64,000 nt of DNA from Aureobasidium sp. EXF-3400 (Eukaryota; Ascomycota; Dothideomycetes; Dothideales; Saccotheciaceae). This document shows, piece by piece, positions 19,941 through 30,529 of this stretch. The translations under genes were made by a program, and so were the position numbers. Every line of letters begins with the position of its first letter. Position 1 is the stretch's first letter. Below the pieces are notes generated by a model that saw only the letters and a list, made by a program, of their open reading frames with translations, was not told the DNA's origin and did no database searches. The DNA lies in assembly GCA_024195585.1 (NCBI GenBank), contig SWBL01000120.1, forward strand, positions 1-64,000, given 5' to 3'.

Positions 19941-20871
19941 CTATGCCTCCATGCCGTAGCTCTTATAAGGGAAGTCCTCAAGCGTCAAGTGCAGTCTCGC
20001 CCATCCATCTCCAACTTTTCCAGGCACTTCACTGCCTCCACTGCTAACACCGTACTGCTTCATAATACTCGTGCCCGCCAACACATCATCCTCTCTTCCT
20101 TTATATTCGTTCAGCAAGCCAGGGTGTGGGCACCAGACCACTTGCATACCAGCTCTTCTTCCAGCCTCCACACCAGGCACGCTATCCTCGAAGACTAAGC
20201 ATTCAGCAGGTGTGATTTCCTTCTCTTTTCCTTCTTTGCGGATACGTGCATTGATGGTCTCGAGAGCGAGAAGGTAGATGTCTGGCGCGGGTTTGCCCTT
20301 GCCGGCAGGAATTCGTGGGTCGTCGCCGAGTACACGGTGCTGTTGCTCAAAGACACCAAACATATCTTGCAGGTGTGCGGTCTTGAGGCCAAAGTTGTTC
20401 TTGTTGGAGGAAGTGGCGAGGGCAATGTGGACGTTTGGATTGGCATCGAGAGTCTTTAGTAGGTCACGGACGCCGGGCAGCGGTTGTGTTGACGGGAAGT
20501 ACTTTTGTTGCAGCAATGATGTCTGTTGGAGGAAGTCTTCGCGGGTGATGGGTAGTTGGGCCCAGTCGTGGAAAATCTGGCCAGCCTACGAGTATGCATC
20601 AGCTCTTGCTTCTTCGTGGCAGGTGTCGCGTGCGTACCTCAGGGCCGGGACGTCCTTGTAGTTGAGCCTTGATGCTCCATGGCAGATCGGGCTTGCCGTA
20701 CTTTCGTAGAGTCTCGTTAGTGCATACTGTGTACAAGTCTTCAGAGTCGATCAAAAGACCGTCCATGTCGAAAAGACATGCTCGCACAGGTGGGAGTCTT
20801 GGTCTGGCATTAGCTGAGGAGCATGACAGACTGGAGAGTGAATGCACATACTGGCTCGTTGCTTGCGACAT
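19941..20871 (-). CDS. HAD-superfamily phosphatase (beta-PGM/Gs1-like)
   Basis: Cytosolic haloacid-dehalogenase-type phosphatase. Minus-strand exons 20871..20638 and 20585..19941 give 292 aa; the 52 nt intron joins LQGRPGPE to AGQIFHDWAQLP. Motifs in order: CLFDMDGLLIDSED (nucleophile Asp and acid Asp of motif I), HIALATSSNK (motif II), GKGKPAPDIYL (motif III Lys), ECLVFEDSVPGVEAG (motif IV acidic pair). The C-terminus EDFPYKSYGMEA is the usual family end. The substrate is not known; related proteins hydrolyse small phosphates such as pseudouridine-5'-phosphate or sugar phosphates. The first exon probably holds a further 48 nt in-frame intron (20851..20804, GTATGT...CTAAT...CCAG), giving MSQATSQPRLPPVRACLFDMDG and 276 aa, closer to the family N-terminus. 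Confidence 0.9.
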
Positions 20872-21153
20872 TACGACGAATATGAGCGATGGATATAAGA
20901 GGGTGTTTGGTTACAGCCGAGAAACGAAGCAACAATAGTCATAGAGATGCTTTCTGTTCTTCAGAATTCACATGCATCATGCATCCGTCCCTGAAACCCC
21001 GCCGTCGGTCCGATATACCTCGGCGTCAAACCTTCACCTTCACCTTGCACCTTTCTGCTCTCTCAAACCATCTCCTTCCACCTATGTCCCAATGCTACGA
21101 GCCTGATCATATTGCCAGACTCGCCCAGAACCTCCATACTGAAAATTGTATCA

Positions 21154-22409
21154 TCATCGATGTATCACCCGTGATAGATTGCGGTTGATGATTTGAGGAC
21201 GTTGCTGCTCCATGTTTGCACCAACTTTGACGCCTCCTCCGCTGGCACTGCCGTATCCGCCAAATCCTTGACTGCTTGTCACGTTGTGATGCATCTCACC
21301 AAGAGGTTGACGGTTTGGCGTGGCTTGTCTCTGGTTGGACACTGGAGGTCCACGGCCATAGTTCGCCATGCTAGAGCTTAGCGAGGGAGAGCCAGTGTTC
21401 TGCGAAACATCTAAACATCCACATGTCAGCCTTGGTCTCCATGTTCGGCAGGACGTCAAATACCCAATCCTCCACGAGGGTTCTGACTCGACCACATCTG
21501 ATTTCTGCTCCCGCCATAGCTGCCCACTCTGCTATGGCTGTACACTTGAGGCAGATCTTGACCTCCTCCTCTTCTAGGCATTGAAGCTGGGCGTTGAGGT
21601 GTCCTGTCTCGGAGAACTTCGCTGTATCCCCGTCCTTGCATTGCCTGGATCACGTTGTCTACATCGTCCGCGGCGGCGTGTCGTATCTGCTCAGCGTCCT
21701 GGGTGCCTTTGGCTCTTTGGTATAGCTTGGTCAGCCGCTGGTGAGCCTTGCTCTTTTCACTGAACGCGTTGACCAGCTCCTGGTTCTTCTGCTCGAGCGC
21801 CTTCTTCTCTAGATGCATTCCTGCATAGGGTAGTCAGTTCTGAAGGCCGTACGCGCTGGCGTGATTGTCTGTCTTACTCTCCAGCCTGTCTCTGAGACCG
21901 CTGATCTCCGAATTGGCGTCCTTGATGACATTGTCCATCTGAGAGTTGAGGTTGGCATATCTGTCCGCCAGGTTCTTGGCCATGTATTCGTGATACATAC
22001 TGGTTCTGTTAGAACCGATCGTTGAGCTACGCTTACCAAACTCACATCTCTTGTGTTACTTGGTATTGATAGAATGCAATTCCACGGCTACAGCACTCCA
22101 TGATGATTGTCGGATTGAGGCCGCTGAGGACGCTTGTCTTGTAGTCTTCAGTCGGGTTGAGCTGTGTAGCGACGGCATCATCTGGGTTGGCGAGTTGAGC
22201 ATCGCAGGCAGGGCATACGCGAACGCCATTTGATGAGCTGGAAAGCCCGAGAGAGATCGAGCATGGATGGCAGAAGATGTGGCTATCAGAACCTATCAGA
22301 CGTTGGCTTCCGGGAGACGACGTACTGCTTACCTGCACGTTGTGACCACAGCTCTGTCCGTAAGACGTGCGCGGCATTTGAGCGAGTTGCAGCGCAAAGG
22401 CAAGTCCAT
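21154..22409 (-). CDS. hei10: HEI10/CCNB1IP1-type RING coiled-coil protein
   Basis: Five minus-strand exons: 22409..22333, 22282..22046, 21999..21878, 21820..21464, 21410..21154; all phases close, 349 aa. Introns are 46-57 nt. The N-terminal RING starts MDLPLRCNSLKCRARLTDRAVVTTC and continues SHIFCHPC ... CPACDAQL only after splicing. A coiled coil follows (about 105-195, QEIMYHEYMAKNLADRYANL, MHLEKKALEQKNQELVNAF), then a Gly/Arg/Gln-rich disordered tail. This is the layout of HEI10 (Sordaria Hei10, mammalian CCNB1IP1), a meiotic SUMO/ubiquitin E3 that marks crossover sites on the synaptonemal complex. The gene looks intact, so it is evidence for a retained meiotic toolkit. No single unspliced frame shows the whole domain. 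Confidence 0.88.
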
Positions 22410-22754
22410 GATTTGTTCGAAGAAGAAAGGGGGTTGAATGTTCAAGTGACTGACTGTTCTGTGGTTTCGGAAGACCGAGAACAAAATATTACATTCTTGC
22501 GGCTGTACGAGGAAGCTACGATCAACTCTCTGTCGCAGCTTCATTGTTTGGAAACGTCGAGGAAGGCACAAGCCAATCCCACACAATCACTTTGAAGACA
22601 AACGCAAGAGGCTTCTAAGGGCAGGAGCGATCCTCACAATGCAGCAAAGCATCCAGCAACAGAGTGTCGCCTCCAAGATGTTTCAACTATCGCCAGGATC
22701 CAACACTCTGGACCTTGCGTTTGATTCAACTAGCGCTGAACGAAGCTATTCTAG
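22410..22754. other. Intergenic, HEI10 5' flank / dioxygenase 3' flank
   Basis: No gene seen in these 345 bases. Confidence 0.6.
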
Positions 22755-24018
22755 CTAATCGCTACCAACCAATTCATCATCAGCATCAAGACCCAATGCA
22801 TGTCTTCTTGTTGGCGCATCCTCTTCGAAGTAGGGCTCCTCGGCCAACGCTGTTACACGAGTACCATGTCGAGGTACTTTCTCGTAATCCCAGGAAGCAT
22901 TGTGGATTGTGATGCGATTGTCCCACAAAGCACTGGTTCTTGGAGTCCACTTGAATCGGAGCTGGATGTCGATGTTCTGTAAAGGCATTAGCTGACATGT
23001 TCACGAGGGCCATCCGATACACGAAGACACTTACTCGCTCATAAACATCGAAAAGATAGTTCAAGATGACATCGCTCTCGGCTTTATCAAGACCAACAAT
23101 CTTTGTTGTAAATGCTCTGTTCACATAGAGCGACTTCCAGCCAGTGGCAGGATGCACGCGCACGATGGGGTGGATACGTTGAATATGCTTGGGACCGGCA
23201 TTGGGATCATTGCGGTCGAGGTACGTGTGCGCGGATTTGAAGTATGCCTTCTTGCCATCAATGATCTTGCGGAAGCCTGGACTGAGTTTCTCATAAGCAG
23301 CATAACCTGAAGCCCACAGAGTATCTCCGCCGACGGATGGCACGACATCGTTGTGGAGATGTGTGATGCCTGCAGGCTGACGCTCGTGAACCAGATCGGT
23401 GTGCCAACGAGAAGCACCGCCAGGGTTTCTGAAGTTGGCAGCTCTTTCGGTTGCTTGCAGAGCAGGCCAGATCACAGAGACGCCTTCGACGCCAGGGACT
23501 TGAGGTACTTGAGGCTATGCCTTTGTCAGCATATCGACTCCCGAATTTGTTCAGCAAGCACTTACGTGAACTTCGATCTTTCCATAATGCTCGCCAAGCT
23601 CCTTCTGCTGCTGGGGAGAAATGTCTTGATCACGGAAGAAGACAACACTTCTCTCGGCGATCAACAGTGCCAACTCGTCCCTCTGCTGATTTGTGAGGTC
23701 CTTCAATTGCAGACCGTGGATTTCTGTGCCGATGTGAGCTGTCAGGTCTTCGACCTTGCTTGCAGCTTCGAAGAGAGATCGCTTTGTAGGATCGACCTTC
23801 TTTGCTCTAGCGCCAGCATCGTCATGCTCCCAGGGCTCGTTTCTGATGTTGTAGGCATCTTGGAGGTAGAGGGGACGAGCTGGACGGTAAGGATAGCCAT
23901 TCGATAGATCGACATTGGCCTTCTCAAGACGAGCGCGAGTCTCTTTGGGAAGACCAAGTGTGTCCTTGCGTGGCTGAACTACATCGGTAATTGATGGATC
24001 GATAGCACTGGGAGCCAT
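22755..24018 (-). CDS. TauD/Jlp1-type Fe(II)/2-oxoglutarate dioxygenase
   Basis: Minus-strand exons 24018..23566, 23514..23035, 22976..22755; introns 51 and 58 nt, all phase 0; 384 aa. Family: taurine/sulfonate dioxygenases, which oxidise an organosulfonate with 2-oxoglutarate and O2 to release sulfite for sulfur nutrition. The metal facial triad is visible as WHTDLVHERQP (His and Asp) and IHNASWDY (His), followed by RVTAL with the 2-oxoglutarate-binding Arg. The central VVFFRDQDISPQQQKELGEHYGKIEVH is typical of fungal Jlp1-like enzymes. The start at 24018 (MAPSAIDPSITDV) was chosen over an upstream in-frame ATG at 24066 because the intervening residues look like leader. It is divergent from an ACS-family permease, supporting a catabolic or sulfur-scavenging role. 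The exact substrate is unproven. Confidence 0.92.
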
Positions 24019-25113
24019 GATGGTCAGTCTGATTGGAGTTTGGCTTCGTAAAGTGTAAAGCTGCAAAAAGGTGAGATGATGAATGAGCCACGTCGTTCAA
24101 GACACTGGCAGCTTTATATTCAACACTTATCTTTGTACAGACACCACGGATTATAAATCTGGTTGACGAAAATATGTCCTGAAGAGGATGCAAAGCACAC
24201 CATCAAGCTATCGCTAAGCATGGTCTGACTGAAGTTACCATTACCCCTCACCACGACAGCTCAAACATTGTTCAATGCGGGTCACCGCAATCGGAAGGAT
24301 CAATACTATTGTTTGAACCACAGCTCAACACATAGATATCATCTGTTGTGGTGGGGCTCAGACAGGGTGGTTGCATATGTCTTGGCAAAACAGCTCTGTC
24401 GTGAGAGTGGGCTTCAATGGCGACATTCGATCTTCACCACTAACCACAACCTCAACTTTCACAACATATGCTCCGGATAATGGTGGGTTTCTTATTGGAT
24501 GATAGCCTCGAGAACCACTATCGTGAACTCTGTTCGGTCACTTTACCCCGCATCGACCTTACTGTAGAACTCTCTTGCTCACCAAAATACTGATATAGCA
24601 TTGAGAGCAAAAGTTAATCAGGTCGATCGTCGTTTGAACGTATTGTTCGGACATCTCGGAAATACTGAATCCAGTCTGTCTAGAGAGTCAAGCTGTACGA
24701 CATTAACCAAACTACTGAACAATCTCGATTCGTAGACTATTCAATGCCTCGATGTAGCAAATCATCGCAGTCAACTACTACGATCCATACATGAGCACGT
24801 ATTACAAGGTATATGTCACGCAATTCGATCCCTCGACTCGCGTTGAGAGCATCAAGCACCAGTCATCAACGTACACATGTTGTAGCTCCGCTATCAACAA
24901 GCACGCAATATCTGCCTCGAGACGGATCATCCGGCATAATGTTCGAGCACACCATGAAGATACACGGGTAATCTCATCCTGCTTGACTCGGCATATCCGC
25001 CAGGTCCAGACTTGACGTCTTCGAGATCCATCCAACCTCCTCTTATATCTTTGAAAAATCGCAGAACTCTTTTCCAAGTAAATTGCCAATACTTTGGCCT
25101 TGGAACACCAAGT
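24019..25113. promoter_or_regulatory. Divergent promoter, dioxygenase / MFS permease
   Basis: 1.1 kb without a supported gene between two head-to-head genes. Likely carries the control sites of both; no binding site is claimed with confidence. Short ORFs lack support. Confidence 0.5.
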
Positions 25114-26868
25114 ATGTCTGATCTACCGAGCAAGTCAGCAGCAAACGCTGTTGACGAACAAGCATACGAGCGAGCTCAACAAGTCATCGCCGAACAGCCA
25201 AAGAGAAAATGGCAGAGCTTTTTTTGGGATACTCTGGACAAGAGTCCTGAGGAGCGGAAGTTCTTGTTCAAGATTGATAATGCTTTGCTTACTTTGGCTT
25301 CTCTTGGTATGTGTTTTATGTATCTGGGTTGCACATATCGTTAACAGTATGTCCCAGGTTACTTTATAAAGTACTTGGATCAGTCAAACATTAATAACGC
25401 ATTCGTTTCGGGCATGAAAGAAGACCTAGGTCTATACGGTAACCAACTCAACTACATGCAAACATGCTGGACAGTTGGCTATGTCATAGGCGAAATCCCG
25501 TCGAATGTACTTCTGACTAAGATACGGCCTCGATATTGGCTCCCAGCTCTCGAGGTTAGTAATTCCACGCTTCTTATAGTACCTGACGACTGATTTTCCA
25601 CTCAGCTGATATGGACCATCCTGACTTTCTGCACCTGCAAAGCCAACAGTGCTACTCAACTCTATGTCATTCGCTTCTTCGTCGGCCTTGCAGAATCAGC
25701 TTTCTATCCTGGTATGCAGTACATCATTGGTTCTTGGTACCGTAAAGATGAGCTTGCGAAGAGATCGTGTATTTTCCACACGAGCAGCGCTATTGCGACT
25801 ATGTTCAGTGGTTACCTCATGGCCGCAGTCTACCATCTAGGAGGCGTTGGTGGCTTCAAAGGTTGGCAGTGGTGAGTATACAGACAAATGTTGTTATGAG
25901 TGCTAGGCTGACAGAAGCAACCAGGCTTTTCATCGTCGACGGCATAATCTCCTTGCCAATCTGCTTAGCTGGTTTTATCTTCCTCCCCGACGTCCCAGAA
26001 ATAAGCACGGCCTTCTACCTCACAAAAGAGGAAATCGCATTCGCCCAAAAGCGCATGCAACTCGAAGGCCGCCGCGAACGCCAACCCTACACCATCTCCA
26101 AAGTCCGCAAGATTTTTTGTTCCTGGCACATTTACATGTTAACCCTACTCTATATCTTCTTTAACAACGCTGGGGCGAATTCCCAACCTATCTTCCAGCA
26201 GTTTTTGAAGAAGTCAAAGGATCCAAAGTATAGTGTTGCGCAGATTAATGCTTATCCGACGACTACTAGTGCTGTTGCTGTGTTCACGACGCTGATATAT
26301 GCGTGGACCAGTGATGGCTTGTTCAAGGGAGCGAGATGGCCACCGATGATCTTTGGAGCTTGTATGAATATTGTTTGTTATGTTTCACTTGCTGTCTGGG
26401 ATATCCCTGTTGGTTGGAAGTGGGCTTGCTATATTCTGAGTGGATGCGGGAATGGTCTGAGTGGGTTGATCTTTGCGTAAGTGCTGCCTCCTGATCTCAA
26501 TATCCTTGTCTAGATCATGGTAACTGACCTTTGACAAACACAGTTGGGCCCATGAAATCTGTGCCTCGGACAACGAAGAAAGAGCGATCGTCTCAGCGAC
26601 CATGAATGAATTGGCTTATGTCGTTCAAGCGTGGCTGCCTCTTATCGTCTGGCAACAGGTGGATGCTCCTCAGTACCAGAAAGGTTTCATCACAGTATCG
26701 TGCTTGTCTGTATGCATCATCATCACAGCATTGGGGACTAGATTCTTGCATAAGAGGGAGATCCAAAGAGAAAAGGAAGTTATCAGTGGTGAAATGGACG
26801 GGTCTGAGACCGGTGTTGAGACGCCGCCGCAACAGACAGTTGATGTCCAGGGTAAGGCATATGTTTGA
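25114..26868 (+). CDS. MFS permease of the anion:cation symporter (Dal5/Liz1/Soa1-like) family
   Basis: Five exons: 25114..25306, 25358..25554, 25606..25871, 25925..26476, 26544..26868; introns 51-67 nt; 510 aa, the normal length for fungal ACS-family carriers with 12 membrane helices. Key blocks: [30 protein letters not shown] (helix 1 and the D-Q-S-N motif), [57 protein letters not shown]. Plasma-membrane proton-coupled uptake of an organic anion is expected (allantoate, pantothenate, sulfonates in this family). Head-to-head placement with a TauD-type dioxygenase suggests a sulfonate substrate, as with yeast Soa1 and Jlp1; this is inference. The start at 25114 is preferred to an in-frame ATG at 25012. 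Confidence 0.9.
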
Positions 26869-27092
26869 ACCCGGCCTTGGATGCTGTCAATTGGCGATTA
26901 GAGCGACTACATAGTTGTACGATGCCCTTCTTGGTATAGAATTGACTTTCGAGGGACGATTCGAGGGATTTTCAATCTAAACCCACAACAGCTTTCATCC
27001 ACTTCTACAAATTCATCTATTGCTGCTGGAACGGTAGGTAACCATGTCAGATCATCTCCATGATCTGTCCCGGAAGGTTCAAGGGAGTTGGA

Positions 27093-28031
27093 TCACAGCA
27101 GATCGTTCTCGAACTCCCACGCAATCCTATGTCCCATCTGATTATCTGATAGTTCGTTGTCTGGAGTGCCTGGATATGGATAATAAGGCGGCCCGTCATC
27201 CCCTCTCATCCACTCCGAACAGGACCTGGATTGGAAGCCTCTGCATGGGTACTCATCAGGATCGAGCCATTCTTGAGCTGCGAATTCAGCAAGCCAATTA
27301 GCACTATCATGCTTCCCCATATGTCTCAAAACCACTTCGGCATCTCTACACCCATCGCCAACCTCGATCACTAGACTTCGTGTACTTGGGGTCGGCTCTA
27401 GATCCCCCTCGGAGAGCTGACCGCAGTACTTCAAGAAAGGCGCCAGGTCTTGGTCTGTCGCATCGTAAAGTTTCAGAATCGCATGTTGTCTTTCTCTATC
27501 ATTTGAAAGAATTTTGGACGCAATGTCATCGTAGAAAGCCTCTCGTAGTCTGGAACTAGTTTTTGGCCATGGCAAACACTTCTTGAATCCCTCATAAGTT
27601 CCAGAGAGGTGGGCCTTTTTACGAACAAGTGGTTTTGGCGTGGCGAGTTGCTTGTAGAGATATTGTTGGACTTGAAGGAATTTCTGGCTCTGGAAAGTTC
27701 TTCTTGCATCGAGATAAACTTCCAAGGCCGCATCGAGGTTTCCATATTTTCGTGCCTCGGAGGCTTTGGCCTTGACTAATGTCTTTAATGCAGCGACTTT
27801 CATGGGCTTAGCATCGTGTTTCGCGTTCGAATTTGCGCGAGGATCTGAAGCAATCTGAGGAGTGGAGGTCTGGTTCTTTGAGATAGATTGCGTATGTTTT
27901 TGACGGCTAGCGACAGGTTTCGAAAAGAAAGTGGACCCGAGCAATCTGCAGGTGACCGTGGACGTGCAAGGCGCGTTAAACGAAGGATACCTTAGAGTCG
28001 AAGGTGCTCGAAATAGCCTGAGCATATTCAT
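27093..28031 (-). CDS. Unknown protein, tandem paralogue 1, probable mitochondrial presequence
   Basis: Single exon, 312 aa from MNMLRLFRAPSTLRYP (the frame is open 36 codons further up, to 28139, but the chosen start opens a basic, Arg/Ser-rich, acid-free leader typical of a mitochondrial presequence). It clearly resembles the protein at 28772..29683: both share a short helical N-terminal module, LPWP(K/N)TS..LR.AF.DD, then (A/F)LKLYDATD, FL(K/R)YC, and CRDAEVVLRHMGKHDSANWL versus CKDAVIILRYKGLHEDARWL. I do not recognise the family. No transmembrane segment or catalytic motif is seen. The two genes, same strand and about 0.7 kb apart, form a tandem duplication. Confidence 0.75.
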   Translation of the reverse strand: MNMLRLFRAPSTLRYPSFNAPCTSTVTCRLLGSTFFSKPVASRQKHTQSISKNQTSTPQIASDPRANSNAKHDAKPMKVAALKTLVKAKASEARKYGNLDAALEVYLDARRTFQSQKFLQVQQYLYKQLATPKPLVRKKAHLSGTYEGFKKCLPWPKTSSRLREAFYDDIASKILSNDRERQHAILKLYDATDQDLAPFLKYCGQLSEGDLEPTPSTRSLVIEVGDGCRDAEVVLRHMGKHDSANWLAEFAAQEWLDPDEYPCRGFQSRSCSEWMRGDDGPPYYPYPGTPDNELSDNQMGHRIAWEFENDLL

Positions 28032-28771
28032 TTGTCGGCGGACAACTGAGACACAAGTGTGAAGAAGGAAGAAGCAAGATGGACGGCAGGTGAACTGCCT
28101 TGTTCGACATGCTGCGCTAAAGCCTGTGTAACATTCCATCTATGCAATGCCGATCATGCTTCTGTGCCGCAGAATGAATACTCGGCAGACCATGATAGGA
28201 AAGGAAGTCAAGTTGGACGATAAGAACGGCAAGTGTAGAATTCGGAGCTCGTGTACGATGCTCTGAAGTCTTGGAGTTGGAAGGGTCAACTGATCTAGGA
28301 GTAATGTTTGTCTGGAATCACCAGTCGATGCTATTCATGAAAAGAGCTCCGGGCAGCGACCAACTATATTTTCAATAGAGAAGACAACCGCAGAGATCAT
28401 ACCTTTAGTGCTGGTAAGTCCAGAGTATGTGTGCTCCTCGCCGCAAGAAAGAGAAACAACAAAGAGCATAGCTTCGATCATCGTGAAAACTAGACTATGG
28501 CTGCTTTGGAATATCGTTGTTTGAATTCTAATCATGGTTTCGCCCACACTCAATCTCAGTATCTTTCTGGACATCACCGATGGCCAGATAGACATCGCTT
28601 CTGTCTACTAAAAACTTTTCAGCTCCTTGGCGCCCAAACGATTCTTTCAGAGCAGAGACCATAAGAGGAGAGCCTCGCTGTATCAACATCTTTCTTGTCC
28701 TGGCGAATCTACTGAACCGCCGTGCACCAGCACATTGACATCGCTTTGCAGTGACAGACTACATCCCAAGT
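28032..28771. other. Spacer between the tandem paralogues
   Basis: No gene supported. Contains the 5' flank of paralogue 1, part of which is repeated upstream of paralogue 2, and the 3' flank of paralogue 2. Confidence 0.55.
28099..28172. repeat. Duplicated 5' flank, copy 1
   Basis: Stretch with TTGTTCG, CCTGTGTAA, ATTC..TCTATGCA, CGATCA and CTGTGCCGCAG in the same order as 29793..29877. Lies just upstream of paralogue 1, so the duplication included promoter or leader sequence. Confidence 0.7.
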
Positions 28772-29683
28772 TCATTCCGACCCATGATCTCTGGGTGCTT
28801 CTTGTGACTGCTCGGTCTTCGATTCTGAGGCATGCCAATGAGCATAGATATACAGCAGCTCATAGATGTCTTTGAGGCCCTCAATGGATTGAGTCCTGGG
28901 ACTAACGGCAGTTGTTGTTCTTATTCTCGCATGATAAGAAGCAAAGTCATCGAGCCATCTGGCATCTTCATGCAAGCCTTTGTATCGCAGAATGATTACA
29001 GCGTCTTTGCACTGTGCGCGCACCCTCCTGATCAACATTTTCTTCAAATCGATGTCATGCTCGCTGATTGCAGCGATTACATCGCAGTATCTTAGGAAGG
29101 ATGTTGGATTTGGGTCCGTTGCATCGTAGAGCTTCAAGAAAGCCTGCTGTGGTTGCATCCACCAGCAAGATGGTGTTAGATCATCGTGGAAGGCTTGTCG
29201 AAGTCCTGGACTAGTGTTTGGCCATGGCAATCGTTTGGTGAACTCCTCGTATGTTTCTTCACCTCGGATACGGAATTGGGGTGTCGATGGCGTAGTGAGT
29301 TCGTCGTACAGCCATTTTTGGGCTGGGCGAAAGGGCACTGGTAAGGGACTGCTCTTTGCGTAGAAATATGTCTCCAATGAGTGATCAAAGCTTCCCTGTT
29401 CTCTCGGCCCAGAGGCTTTGTATTCTACTACGGCCCTTAGAGCCTGACCAACTGATCCCGACATTGCTTGACTCTGCTGGTCTTTGTACGTCAGACGCAC
29501 CGAACCCGTGTCTCCAGGGGCAGGCGTCCGGTCCGGCGAGATTGGGCCTGGAGAGAAGTGAAAGCCAGCCACAGGAAATCGACCAAAAGACAGATTCAGT
29601 AGTCTATGGGTATGCTGCCTCTTACGTGTGACATTGCAGAATGAAGGTCTCAGCATCGATACCGCCTGTAATCCCGATAGCAT
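28772..29683 (-). CDS. Unknown protein, tandem paralogue 2
   Basis: Single exon, 303 aa, start MLSGLQAVSMLRPSFCNVTRKRQHTHRLL, again an Arg/Ser-rich, acid-free leader consistent with mitochondrial import. The core (about residues 85-255) aligns with the product of 27093..28031: WLYDELTTP / YLYKQLATP, TYEEFTKRLPWPNTS / TYEGFKKCLPWPKTS, LRQAFHDD / LREAFYDD, FLKLYDATD / ILKLYDATD. The C-terminal 45 residues differ and are rich in Thr/Ser and acidic residues. Family and function not recognised. Divergence is strong enough that this is an old duplication, yet both frames are intact, so both are probably expressed. Confidence 0.75.
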   Translation of the reverse strand: MLSGLQAVSMLRPSFCNVTRKRQHTHRLLNLSFGRFPVAGFHFSPGPISPDRTPAPGDTGSVRLTYKDQQSQAMSGSVGQALRAVVEYKASGPREQGSFDHSLETYFYAKSSPLPVPFRPAQKWLYDELTTPSTPQFRIRGEETYEEFTKRLPWPNTSPGLRQAFHDDLTPSCWWMQPQQAFLKLYDATDPNPTSFLRYCDVIAAISEHDIDLKKMLIRRVRAQCKDAVIILRYKGLHEDARWLDDFASYHARIRTTTAVSPRTQSIEGLKDIYELLYIYAHWHASESKTEQSQEAPRDHGSE

Positions 29684-30529
29684 GGTGATGTTGTTGGGCT
29701 GTTAGTTATGAAGAATTAGTCTGGGAGAAGACACGTCGACTTAGACTCGAAGATGAATGCAAGACAAACCGCGGACATTCAACATGCCGTTATTGTTCGC
29801 TATCGTAATTAGCAAGGCTTGTGTAACCATTCGTCTATGCATTGTCGATCAATGGATTATGGTGCTGTGCCGCAGGACTTGCAAGCTAGGATGTGACAGT
29901 GTGATGGCGTTGAAAGCAAAAAGGGCGAGTGAGAACAAGACTAGTGTATGATCTCAAAAAGTCGTCCAGGAGAGAGAATTAAATCTGGTCAGGAAGTGCG
30001 AATGTCTCAAAGTCGTATGTTGACATTGGGTTACAGAAGGAGCTTTTCAAGTCGCGGCGTCTTCTAAACAGGGGCGATTGTATCAGGAACCTGCCATGAT
30101 GGCGCCTTCCAGCATCAATCGGGGATGAGGGGGCCTCCTGCCTTGCATGAGTTACAAGCACGCGCTCCGAAGTATCCGACCGACACATCTTCTCTTAACA
30201 TGTTAGCATGAAATTTGCATAGTAAAACGTAGTGATATGCTGGAAATTGTGATTACAAGAATGATTATTTACAGAATTTGTGTAATAAAAAAAGGATGGC
30301 AAACCCCTTACGCCCGCTGACTATGCAAGAAGAGCTGGATAAGCAAAGTACGAGAATCTTGAAATTCGTAAATTGAGGCAGAAACGGACAATGTAGTTTG
30401 TGGCTGAATTGAAAATGGCGTCGCTCGCCATCGATGGCTGCGAGATTCATGTCGCGATCAAACGAGCCGGAATCGCAAGCATTGAAGGCAGGTCGTTGAC
30501 TGATGAAAGTTGGAAGAGATTTGTAGAGC
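29684..30529. other. Intergenic, 846 bases
   Basis: No gene supported. Holds the paralogue 2 promoter side, including the duplicated flank, and the 3' region of the small gene ending at 30530. Confidence 0.55.
29793..29877. repeat. Duplicated 5' flank, copy 2
   Basis: Counterpart of 28099..28172 upstream of paralogue 2: TTGTTCG, GGCTTGTGTAA, ATTCGTCTATGCA, CGATCA, then an insertion of about 10 bases and CTGTGCCGCAG. Confidence 0.7.
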
